Shown here in pieces: positions 42,537-49,278 of a DNA stretch of 64,000 bases. The position numbers were made by a program, and so were the translations under genes. Under the pieces are notes generated by a model that saw only the letters and a program-made list of their open reading frames with translations, ran no database searches and was not told the DNA's origin. Within the stretch, counting starts at the first letter, position 1. Every line of letters begins with the position of its first letter. Source of the DNA: Neolewinella lacunae. Its GTDB lineage: Bacteria > Bacteroidota > Bacteroidia > Chitinophagales > Saprospiraceae. The stretch lies in assembly GCF_014349155.1 (NCBI RefSeq), contig NZ_JACSIT010000034.1:1-64000 (forward strand), in the 5' to 3' direction.

Positions 42537-43463
42537 ATGATTCTTTACAAAACCAACGGCGACTGGTTCGGCGACATCCGTCACCTCTTCACATCCTACA
42601 CGATGCAGAAGATCGTGCGCTCGGTCATCGGAATAGGGATTTACGCAGCCGTCTTCGTGTGGCTGGTGGAATTTTTCCGGTTGGAGGATTTTCTGGTGAT
42701 GGACACGATGATGTTTTCGCTGCTGGGGGTGATCCTTTCCTTGTTCCTGGGCTTCCGGACCAACACGGCTTACGACCGCTGGTGGGAGGCCCGCAAGCAG
42801 TGGGGGGCTTTGGTCAACAACTGCCGCAACCTGGCCATCTACGTGGACAGCATGTGGCCTGAATCCGATACCGGCATCCGCCGCTTCATGGCCAAGCACA
42901 TCGCCAACTTTTGCATCGGCCTGGCCTGGCATCTCCGGGCGGGGGTGGATCTGGATAAACTCGTCTACCTTAGCCCCGAGGAAGAAGCCTACTACAAAAC
43001 CAAAGACCACGTTCCCAACTTCATTGCCCTGCGCATCTTCCAACGCATTGCTGCGGCACACCGGGACGGGACGATCAGCGAGGGCGACTACCTCAACATC
43101 AAGGCCCAGCACCAGAGTTTGCTCGATATCCTCGGGGCCTGCGAACGCATCAAGAAAACGCCCATCCCCTTCAGCTACAACGTCTACCTCAAACTCTTCA
43201 TCTCCGCCTACGGCCTGCTGCTGCCCTGTGGTTTGCAGGAAAGTTTTGGCTGGACAACCGTGCCGCTGACCATGCTCGTCTTTTTTGCGCTGCTGGGCAT
43301 CGAACTGATGGGTGAAGAAATTGAAGATCCCTTCGGCCTGGATTGTAATGACCTCCCGACGGGAGACATTGCCCACACCATCAAGCGCAACGTCTTCGAA
43401 ATCCTGGAAGACCGTACGCCCGCCGACCGGGAAAACAAAGAACTGTACACCAAGGTCTTTTGA
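42537..43463 (+). CDS. Bestrophin-family ion channel protein
   Basis: 308 residues of the bestrophin/UPF0187 family of inner-membrane anion or cation channels. The hallmark FRTNTAYDRWWEARKQWGALVNNCRNL is present (about 75-100). The late LPCGLQESFGW and LMGEEIEDPFGLDCNDLP segments match the conserved pore-side region. Membrane helices are near residues 30-50, 55-75, 220-240 and 245-265. The ATG at 42537 is the only sensible start. The physiological ion is unknown. Confidence 0.93.
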   Translation: MILYKTNGDWFGDIRHLFTSYTMQKIVRSVIGIGIYAAVFVWLVEFFRLEDFLVMDTMMFSLLGVILSLFLGFRTNTAYDRWWEARKQWGALVNNCRNLAIYVDSMWPESDTGIRRFMAKHIANFCIGLAWHLRAGVDLDKLVYLSPEEEAYYKTKDHVPNFIALRIFQRIAAAHRDGTISEGDYLNIKAQHQSLLDILGACERIKKTPIPFSYNVYLKLFISAYGLLLPCGLQESFGWTTVPLTMLVFFALLGIELMGEEIEDPFGLDCNDLPTGDIAHTIKRNVFEILEDRTPADRENKELYTKVF

Positions 43464-43538
43464 GGCCCAGACGGGTTTTCTCAAGCGAAAGGGCTTCGCT
43501 GCTCGCAAGGGCATTCCTTGCTCCTTACGACGGCCCCC

Positions 43539-43556
43539 GCACCTGCGGCCGCGCCC
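43539..43556 (+). repeat. Dispersed 18-bp NotI box
   Basis: An exact GCACCTGCGGCCGCGCCC in the gap between the convergent bestrophin and aat genes. Confidence 0.85.
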
Positions 43557-43575
43557 CGTTCCCCGCTGCCGGTCT

Positions 43576-44259
43576 TCACCCCCAAGGGCCCTGCTCGGTT
43601 GTTTCCCCGCCGAGCGGTTCGAGGTGATCGAGGAACTGCTGGCGGGTGATGGGCTGCCCCCCGAGGCTGCGCAGGTGCTGGGTTTCCTGCTGGCAATCGA
43701 TGAGGCGGTAGCCGCGCTCCCGCAAGCGATGGACGAGGGTGATGAAGCCAAATTTGCTGGCGTTGGAGCGGTACTGGAACATGCTCTCCCCGAAGAACAC
43801 CCTCCCGAGGGCCAAGCCGTAGAGCCCCCCCACCAATTCTTCCCCTTCGTAAACCTCCACGCTGTGGGCCAGGCCCATTTCGTGGAGTTTAACGTAGCTG
43901 GCAATGAGGTCTTTGGTGATCCAACTGCCCCACTGCCCGGGCCGGAAGCGCTGTTTGCACTCCTGCATAACCCGTTCAAACTGGGTATCGTAACGGACGG
44001 TAAACTTACGCTGGTTGAAGTAAGGCCGCATGCTTTTGCTGACCTTCAGTTCCGCAGGAAAAAGCACGAAGCGGGGGTCGGGGTGCCACCAAAGTATGGG
44101 TTCCCCCTCACTGAACCAGGGAAAATAGCCGAGCTGGTAGGCGTAGATCAGGCGCTGGGGGGAGAGGTCGCCGCCGAAACAGGCGGGTCCGTTGCCACTG
44201 GTCTGGAGAGGATCTGGAAAAAGTTCGGGAAATCGTGGGTCGAGGCGAAACAGGGGCAT
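43576..44259 (-). CDS. aat: Leucyl/phenylalanyl-tRNA--protein transferase
   Basis: 227 residues. Aat adds Leu or Phe to the N-terminus of proteins with basic N-terminal residues, making them N-degrons. Family blocks are QLGYFPWFSEGEPILWWHPDPR, SWITKDLIASYVKLHEMGLAHSVEV and GRVFFGESMF. It is encoded 5 nt downstream of clpS, which recognises the same degrons and passes them to ClpAP. The pair is a compact N-end-rule module. The C-terminus is slightly shorter and more acidic than usual but the core is complete. Confidence 0.95.
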   Translation of the reverse strand: MPLFRLDPRFPELFPDPLQTSGNGPACFGGDLSPQRLIYAYQLGYFPWFSEGEPILWWHPDPRFVLFPAELKVSKSMRPYFNQRKFTVRYDTQFERVMQECKQRFRPGQWGSWITKDLIASYVKLHEMGLAHSVEVYEGEELVGGLYGLALGRVFFGESMFQYRSNASKFGFITLVHRLRERGYRLIDCQQETQHLRSLGGQPITRQQFLDHLEPLGGETTEQGPWG

Positions 44260-44264
44260 GCCGT

Positions 44265-44558
44265 TTAGCGTCCTTCGATCACGGCGGATAAACCGCGGTC
44301 CACGAGGGCCTCCCGTTTGGGCCGTAACTCCGCCATGGCGGCAGACTTTACGGTTGCCTTGCCTTTAAAGTGGATCAATAGCGCCAGTTGCTCGCTTTGG
44401 GCGGAGCTGTGACCGAGGATTTCGATGAAGCTTTTCATCACCCAGTCAAAGGTATTGTGGTCGTCGTTGTACACGATCAGGTCGGCGGGGTCGCCGGTCC
44501 CGATGTCGATGTCTTCTTCGAGCAATACGTCTTCCTGTCCGTCGTGCGCGTGCAGCAT
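44265..44558 (-). CDS. clpS: ATP-dependent Clp protease adaptor ClpS
   Basis: 97 residues. ClpS binds N-degron residues and delivers substrates to ClpA. The binding core is LIVYNDDHNTFDWVMKSFIEIL, with the Asn-Asp-Asp and Met gate, followed by LALLIHFKGKATVKSA with the expected His-x-x-Gly-like turn. The N-terminal extension is acidic (EDVLLEEDIDIG). The aat gene follows after 5 nt, so both ends of the N-end-rule pathway are coexpressed (inference). Confidence 0.94.
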   Translation of the reverse strand: MLHAHDGQEDVLLEEDIDIGTGDPADLIVYNDDHNTFDWVMKSFIEILGHSSAQSEQLALLIHFKGKATVKSAAMAELRPKREALVDRGLSAVIEGR

Positions 44559-44599
44559 ACCTGTTATCCGTGGTAAATTTCCTATTGCCTGAGAAACGG

Positions 44600-45067
44600 C
44601 TACAGCGCAGCCAAAGTTTCCCGGATGGCCGTAAAGTTAGGCAAATCCCCGGCAGAATCCAGCACTTCGGCGTAGCGGATAACCCCTTCGCTGTCTACTA
44701 CGAAGGCGGAGCGTTTGGATACGCCCTCCATGCCGAAGACGAAAGTATCGTAGAGGGAACCGTAGGCGCGGCTGACGTCTTTATTAAAATCGCTCAGCAG
44801 GGGGAAGTTGAGGGATTCGCTTTCCTTGAACTTGGCCAGGGTGAAGGGGGAATCTACGCTGATGGCCAGCACATCGGTGTTCATGCCATTGAAGTCGGCC
44901 AGCGCATCGCGCATGGTGCACATCTCTGCGGTGCAAACGCCGGTGAAGGCCAGGGGAAAGAACAAGACCACCACGTTTTTGCCGGCGTAATCGCTCAGGC
45001 TGACGGGCTGGGTATCGGAGGCGTGGAGGGTAAAGAGTGGGGCTTTGTCGCCAGCTTTCAGGGCCAT
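44600..45067 (-). CDS. Peroxiredoxin (AhpC/TSA, AhpE-like)
   Basis: 155 residues from the ATG at 45067 (MALKAGDKAPLFTLHASD); the longer upstream frame has no similarity. The thioredoxin fold holds the peroxidatic Cys in PLAFTGVCTAEMC, followed by SVDSPFTLAKF. The second Cys, four residues on, is unlikely to be the classic resolving Cys, so a one-Cys or AhpE-like mechanism is possible. It reduces peroxides in the cytoplasm. It is encoded upstream of clpS-aat in the same orientation, with 41 nt between. Confidence 0.92.
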   Translation of the reverse strand: MALKAGDKAPLFTLHASDTQPVSLSDYAGKNVVVLFFPLAFTGVCTAEMCTMRDALADFNGMNTDVLAISVDSPFTLAKFKESESLNFPLLSDFNKDVSRAYGSLYDTFVFGMEGVSKRSAFVVDSEGVIRYAEVLDSAGDLPNFTAIRETLAAL

Positions 45068-45180
45068 GTTGGATGCTAGATTAATGGATTGTAGTGGATA
45101 CACAGCCGGCGGAAAATTGTTGACCTCCGCCACTGGAAAACCCGGTAGAGTGTGGCAAAAAAAATCGCCCGCCGGGGTAC

Positions 45181-45188
45181 TACTTTTG
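45181..45188 (+). promoter_or_regulatory. -7 box of the EamA transporter gene
   Basis: TACTTTTG matches TAnnTTTG. It lies 64 nt upstream of the ATC at 45253 where the protein plausibly begins. Confidence 0.4.
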
Positions 45189-45309
45189 CCCCGCCGCCCT
45201 GCCCCGGGGAGGAGCGGCAACCATTCTCCCGCCCCTCAGAACTCCCGCCGCCATCAAGCCTGCTTATTCCGATTCCCGCGCCTACGTAGAACTCCACCTC
45301 ACGGTTGTA

Positions 45310-46152
45310 TTGTGGGGCTTTACCGCCATTCTGGGCGACCTCATCCAGCTTTCGGCCCTGCCCCTGGTATGGTGGCGGGTTCTGCTGACCAGCCTGAGTT
45401 TGGTGGCCTTCGTGCGGGTGGGCAAAATGGTGCGCGAGCTGGGCCGCCGGCAGCTCCTTGTCTTTACGGGCATCGGCATTCTGGTAGCTGCTCACTGGGT
45501 GACTTTTTACGGAGCCATTAAGCTGGCCAACGCCAGCGTGGCGCTCATCTGCCTGGCCACCACTTCCCTTTTTTCGAGTATGCTGGAGCCCTTGATCGTC
45601 CGGCGGCCCTTCAATTGGTACGAGTTGTTGCTGGGCCTGTTCATACTTCCGGGCATCTGGCTGGTCATCGATGGAGTAGAAGCAGGGATGAACCAGGGCG
45701 TGATCATCGGCTTGGTATCGGCCCTGCTGGTGTCTGTTTTCACCTCCCTCAATAAGCGCTACGTGGATAAGACCGACCCGCTGCGCATTACCTTCGTGGA
45801 ACTGGCGGCGGCAACGGTTTTTCTTACGCCTTTTCTGCTCCTCCTCGGCTCAAACGGGTTCTGGCCGACGCCCCTGGACTGGGTTTACCTGATTGTGCTG
45901 GCCCTGCTTTGTACGACCCTGACCAACATTCTTTTCCTGCGGGCGCTCACCCGCCTCTCCGCCTTTGCGGCCAACCTGACGGTTAACCTCGAACCCGTCT
46001 ATGGCATCTTTCTCGCCTATTTCCTGCTGGACGACGCCCAGGAGTTGACGCCCAGGTTTTACCTCGGTACGCTGCTCATCCTCATCGCCGTTTTTGGCTA
46101 CGCCGCCGTCAAGCGCTGGTTCCGCCTGCGGGGTACGGTACCACGGGGATAA
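45310..46152 (+). CDS. EamA/DMT-family transporter
   Basis: A ten-helix drug/metabolite transporter with two EamA repeats; FYGAIKLANASVALICLATTSLFSSMLEPLI and LTRLSAFAANLTVNLEPVYGIFLAYFLL are typical loops of each half. The first legal start is a TTG at 45310, but it falls inside the first membrane helix. Reading upstream in frame gives AYVELHLTVVLWGFTAILGD, which looks like the true N-terminus, yet no ATG, GTG or TTG exists there. Candidates are ATC at 45253 or ATT at 45223, or a sequence error. The substrate is unknown. Confidence 0.88.
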   Translation: MWGFTAILGDLIQLSALPLVWWRVLLTSLSLVAFVRVGKMVRELGRRQLLVFTGIGILVAAHWVTFYGAIKLANASVALICLATTSLFSSMLEPLIVRRPFNWYELLLGLFILPGIWLVIDGVEAGMNQGVIIGLVSALLVSVFTSLNKRYVDKTDPLRITFVELAAATVFLTPFLLLLGSNGFWPTPLDWVYLIVLALLCTTLTNILFLRALTRLSAFAANLTVNLEPVYGIFLAYFLLDDAQELTPRFYLGTLLILIAVFGYAAVKRWFRLRGTVPRG

Positions 46153-46209
46153 ATGGCCGTGGCGGACCGGAACTCCGCCCCCCGGCAACACTGTGTACCA
46201 ACAAGATTA

Positions 46210-46217
46210 TACCTTTG
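46210..46217 (+). promoter_or_regulatory. -7 box abutting the mscS gene
   Basis: TACCTTTG, a perfect TAnnTTTG, lies only 4 nt before the ATG at 46222. Confidence 0.5.
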
Positions 46218-46221
46218 CGGC

Positions 46222-47049
46222 ATGGAAAAAACTGCCTTTGATACCTACCTGGAAACTGCCGGGACAATGATCATCGAATACGCGCCCAAGGTAGCGGCCG
46301 CCCTGGTCATCCTGCTCGTGGGTTTCCGGATCATCAACCGCCTGGTGCGGCTGGCGGTCCGGTCAATGGCGGCCCACCGGATGGGTTCGGACCTGGCGCC
46401 GTTCCTCGGTTCGGTCATCGGCATCGGGCTTAAAATCATGCTGTTGTTTACCGTCGCGGGCGTGTTGGGCATTGACGTGGCGTCTTTCGTGGCGGTGCTG
46501 GCTGCGGCGGGTTTTGCCGTGGGCCTCGCCCTGCAGGGCAGCCTCAGCAATTTCGCGGCGGGCATCATCATCGTCCTTTTCCGTCCCTACCGGGTGGGCG
46601 ACTGGATCCAGGTGCCCGGCGAATTTTTCGGACAGGTAGAGGAAGTCCAGATTTTCAACACCGTTTTGGCGACGCCGGGTAAGAAAACCCTCATCGTTCC
46701 CAACAGCGAAGTGATCAGTGGCGTCGTCACCAACTACAGCCGCAAGGGCCACATCCGCCTCGAACTTACCGTTTTGATGGGCTACGCCGAAAGTTTCCCC
46801 CGCATCAAGGCCATCATTCTGGAAAGCCTGCGGGGCATTGACCTCATCCTGCAAGACCCTCCCCCTCAGGTGGGCATCGAGTCTTACGACAGCCACAACC
46901 TCATCATCGCCGTGCGGCCGTTCGTGCGGCCCGATGACTTCTGGCTGGCCACGTTTGCCGTCAACGAGGCCATCAAAGCCGCCCTTTCGGCCAACCAGGT
47001 GAAAATGGCCTACAGCGAAGGGGTCGAGCTGGGCGACATCGGCAACTGA
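46222..47049 (+). CDS. Small-conductance mechanosensitive channel, MscS family
   Basis: 275 residues, the length of the classic MscS. Three membrane helices lie near 20-45, 60-85 and 90-120. The pore helix GLALQGSLSNFAAGIIIVLFRPYRVGDWI carries the Gly/Ala packing pattern, and the cytoplasmic beta and alpha/beta vestibule follows. The channel opens under membrane tension to release solutes. The ATG at 46222 sits 4 nt from a perfect -7 box, so the message may be leaderless. Confidence 0.95.
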   Translation: MEKTAFDTYLETAGTMIIEYAPKVAAALVILLVGFRIINRLVRLAVRSMAAHRMGSDLAPFLGSVIGIGLKIMLLFTVAGVLGIDVASFVAVLAAAGFAVGLALQGSLSNFAAGIIIVLFRPYRVGDWIQVPGEFFGQVEEVQIFNTVLATPGKKTLIVPNSEVISGVVTNYSRKGHIRLELTVLMGYAESFPRIKAIILESLRGIDLILQDPPPQVGIESYDSHNLIIAVRPFVRPDDFWLATFAVNEAIKAALSANQVKMAYSEGVELGDIGN

Positions 47050-47079
47050 TCATTTTTTGGCTGCGCAGTAAATTCCGCC

Positions 47080-47097
47080 GGGCGCGGCCGCAGGTGC
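47080..47097 (-). repeat. Dispersed 18-bp NotI box
   Basis: An exact inverse copy lies between the convergent mscS and beta-barrel genes. Flanking CCGGG and CCCGG could form a closing stem around it. Confidence 0.85.
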
Positions 47098-47151
47098 AAG
47101 GCCCGGGACCCGGAGCAAGGGAAGTTCCCAGCCGCAGGATAATCCCCCATC

Positions 47152-47781
47152 CTAAAAATTATAGTTGATGCCCGTGCGGAACTGATACGGGCTGTCTCCG
47201 ATCCGGTCCGCCTGCGTAAGCCGAAAGAGGATCAGGATTTCGAAGCCCGTCAGGCCCGGTCCGCCGCCCTGGCTGATGCCGCCTCCCAGAAAAGGGATGG
47301 CGCGGGTGCTGCGCAGGGGGTCGCCGTTGATGTCGAAGCTGTTTACCTCGCTGAGCAGGCTGTATTCGGCGTGGGCAAAAAAGGTGAACCCGATCTTCGC
47401 CCGGGCGAAAGCTCCGGCAGACCAGGTCCAGTACTTGGCCTTAAAATCGGGGACTCCGCCGCCCAGGGTTTGCCGGTAGGCATTGTAAGCGAAGCTGCCC
47501 CGTGGTCCTACGCTAAAAATGTTATTGATCTTGTAGCCCACAATCGGGGAAAGGCCGATCTGAAAAATGCTCTCAAAATTATTGGAGAAAAAGCCGAGTT
47601 GAGCTCCTGCGCCGTACCACAGTTGGCCGCCGAAGCTGCCGCCGTTGTCGCTTACCTGGCCGTTCCGGTCTTGGTTGTAGTAGTCCAGGTCGCGCTGGGC
47701 TTCCCGCTCTTCGGTCGTTTGGGCGCTTAAGGGGAGCGCAACGGCGCAGAGTACGAGGAGAAGGAGTAGTTGCTTGAGCAT
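47152..47781 (-). CDS. Outer-membrane beta-barrel protein
   Basis: 209 residues from the ATG at 47781, which begins a signal peptide (MLKQLLLLLVLCAVALPLSAQ). The mature part alternates polar and aromatic residues in strands (LWYGAGAQLGFFSNN, FQIGLSPIVGYKINN) and ends in YQFRTGINYNF. The terminal Phe and alternating hydrophobic pattern are the signal for outer-membrane insertion by BAM. It resembles small eight-strand barrels of Bacteroidota, but I cannot name a function. Confidence 0.8.
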   Translation of the reverse strand: MLKQLLLLLVLCAVALPLSAQTTEEREAQRDLDYYNQDRNGQVSDNGGSFGGQLWYGAGAQLGFFSNNFESIFQIGLSPIVGYKINNIFSVGPRGSFAYNAYRQTLGGGVPDFKAKYWTWSAGAFARAKIGFTFFAHAEYSLLSEVNSFDINGDPLRSTRAIPFLGGGISQGGGPGLTGFEILILFRLTQADRIGDSPYQFRTGINYNF

Positions 47782-47801
47782 GGGTATTTTGTCGTTTGTT
47801 G

Positions 47802-47809
47802 CAAAGATA
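47802..47809 (-). promoter_or_regulatory. -7 box of the beta-barrel gene
   Basis: TATCTTTG on the minus strand matches TAnnTTTG, 20 nt before the ATG at 47781. Confidence 0.5.
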
Positions 47810-47884
47810 ACGGAGGGCCTTAGCACGGAGTTTAACCTTAAGATTTCGCTAACCTCGGGTGTTGGGTGAACGACGTTTCGCGCC

Positions 47885-47892
47885 TATCTTCG
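47885..47892 (+). promoter_or_regulatory. -7-like box abutting yraN
   Basis: TATCTTCG lies 5 nt before the ATG at 47898. Confidence 0.35.
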
Positions 47893-47897
47893 TCCGG

Positions 47898-48266
47898 ATG
47901 ACGGATCGTAAAAAAACGGGCATAATCGGCGAAGCCATTGCCCGTGAGCACCTGGAGGCCCTGGGCTACACCATTGAGGTGGCCGGCTACCGTTACCGGC
48001 GGGTGGAGTTGGACCTCGTTGCCCGCCTGGGGGAGTGCCTGGTGTTTGTGGAGGTAAAAACCCGCCGTGGCCTGGACTACGGGCATCCCTCGGCGGCGGT
48101 CTCCCCGGCGAAGGAGAAAAACATCTGCCGGGCGGCGGCGGCCTACCTGGAGGAAGTCAACCACACCTGGGAGATCCGTTTTGACATCATTGCCATCCTG
48201 CTGCACCCCGACGGCAGCCACGCCCTGGAGCACATCGAAGACGCCTTTTTTCCCGGCCTGTTCTGA
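47898..48266 (+). CDS. YraN/UPF0102-family endonuclease-like protein
   Basis: 122 residues. The restriction-endonuclease-like core is clear: GEAIAREHLEALGY, the metal-binding Glu and Asp in RVELDLVARLGECLVFVEVKTRR (Asp, then Glu-x-Lys), and AAAAYLEEVN. The family is widespread and usually lies near rnhB or a DNA-repair gene; its role is unknown. The ATG at 47898 is preferred to an upstream start at 47859 because similarity begins there. It ends 2 nt from the convergent dapD stop codon. Confidence 0.9.
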   Translation: MTDRKKTGIIGEAIAREHLEALGYTIEVAGYRYRRVELDLVARLGECLVFVEVKTRRGLDYGHPSAAVSPAKEKNICRAAAAYLEEVNHTWEIRFDIIAILLHPDGSHALEHIEDAFFPGLF

Positions 48267-48268
48267 CC

Positions 48269-49087
48269 TTACACCGCCACGTCGTGCTCCCGCAGGGCCT
48301 GGTTGAGGCTGGTTTTTTTGTCGGTGCTCTCCTTACGCTGCCCGATAATGAGGGCGCAGTTGACCTGGTAATCCCCGGCGGGGAAAGTCTTGGTGTAACT
48401 GCCGGGGATGACGACGGAGCGGGGTGGCACGTAGCCGCGGTGGATGACGGGTTCGGCACCGGTTACGTCGATGATGTGGGTACTTTTTGTCAGCACCACG
48501 TTGGCCCCCAGCACTGCCTCGTGGCCTACCCGCACGCCTTCCACGATGATGGAGCGGGAGCCGATAAAGCAATCGTCTTCAACGATCGTGGGGGTTGCCT
48601 GGAGCGGCTCCAGTACGCCGCCGATACCGACGCCGCCACTGAGGTGGACGTTGCGGCCGATCTGGGCACAGCTGCCCACGGTGGCCCAGGTATCGACCAT
48701 CGTCCCACCGCCTACCCAGGCACCGATGTTGACGTAGCTCGGCATCATGATGACCCCGCTTTCCAGGTACGCGCCGTAGCGGGCAACGGCCGGCGGAACT
48801 ACCCGGACTCCCTGGGCGGCGTAATCTTTTTTGAGGGCCATCTTATCGTGAAATTCGAAGGGGCCCAGCTCAATCGTTTCCATTTGCCGGATGGGGAAGT
48901 AGAGCACTACGGCCTTCTTGATCCACTCATTGGCCTGCCAGGATCCATCGGGGGTCGGTTCGGCGACGCGGAGGCGGCCTTTGTCCAGCGCTTCGATGAC
49001 TTCGTTGATGGCGGCCTGGGTGGCGGGGTCTTTGAGGAGTTCGCGTTGTTCCCAGGCGGCTTCGATGCGGGCTTGTGCGTCTTGCAT
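48269..49087 (-). CDS. dapD: 2,3,4,5-tetrahydropyridine-2,6-dicarboxylate N-succinyltransferase
   Basis: 272 residues from the ATG at 49087. DapD transfers succinyl from succinyl-CoA to tetrahydrodipicolinate in lysine and diaminopimelate synthesis. After a helical N-terminal domain (about 1-95) comes the left-handed beta-helix of hexapeptide repeats (YVNIGAWVGGGTMVDTWATVGSCAQIGRN, VHLSGGVGIGG), ending in a C-terminal segment. The product feeds peptidoglycan, as does murI. A TATCTTCG box lies about 24 nt upstream. Confidence 0.96.
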   Translation of the reverse strand: MQDAQARIEAAWEQRELLKDPATQAAINEVIEALDKGRLRVAEPTPDGSWQANEWIKKAVVLYFPIRQMETIELGPFEFHDKMALKKDYAAQGVRVVPPAVARYGAYLESGVIMMPSYVNIGAWVGGGTMVDTWATVGSCAQIGRNVHLSGGVGIGGVLEPLQATPTIVEDDCFIGSRSIIVEGVRVGHEAVLGANVVLTKSTHIIDVTGAEPVIHRGYVPPRSVVIPGSYTKTFPAGDYQVNCALIIGQRKESTDKKTSLNQALREHDVAV

Positions 49088-49110
49088 GGCGTTGATTTTT
49101 TTTTGCGGGG

Positions 49111-49118
49111 CGAAGATA
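49111..49118 (-). promoter_or_regulatory. -7-like box of dapD
   Basis: TATCTTCG on the minus strand, 23 nt upstream of the ATG at 49087. Confidence 0.35.
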
Positions 49119-49150
49119 GTACCTGGCTCCTCCACCGCTCTATGTCTTGA

Positions 49151-49195
49151 CTCCCCCCTTCGGGGGGCCGGGGGGGAGTACCTGCGGCCGCGCCC
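49151..49195 (+). repeat. Composite dispersed repeat: C/G-run hairpin plus 18-bp box
   Basis: CTCCCCCCTTCGGGGGG and a G-run are followed by GTACCTGCGGCCGCGCCC (49178-49195), one mismatch from the consensus, in the divergent gap between dapD and the CHAT gene. Confidence 0.85.
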
Positions 49196-49278
49196 GATAC
49201 TTATGGCTGAACTACCCAAGCTCTGCGGGTTAGAACGTATCTTTAAGCCCCCCTTCCTAGTTGATTTGCTCTTTCCCT

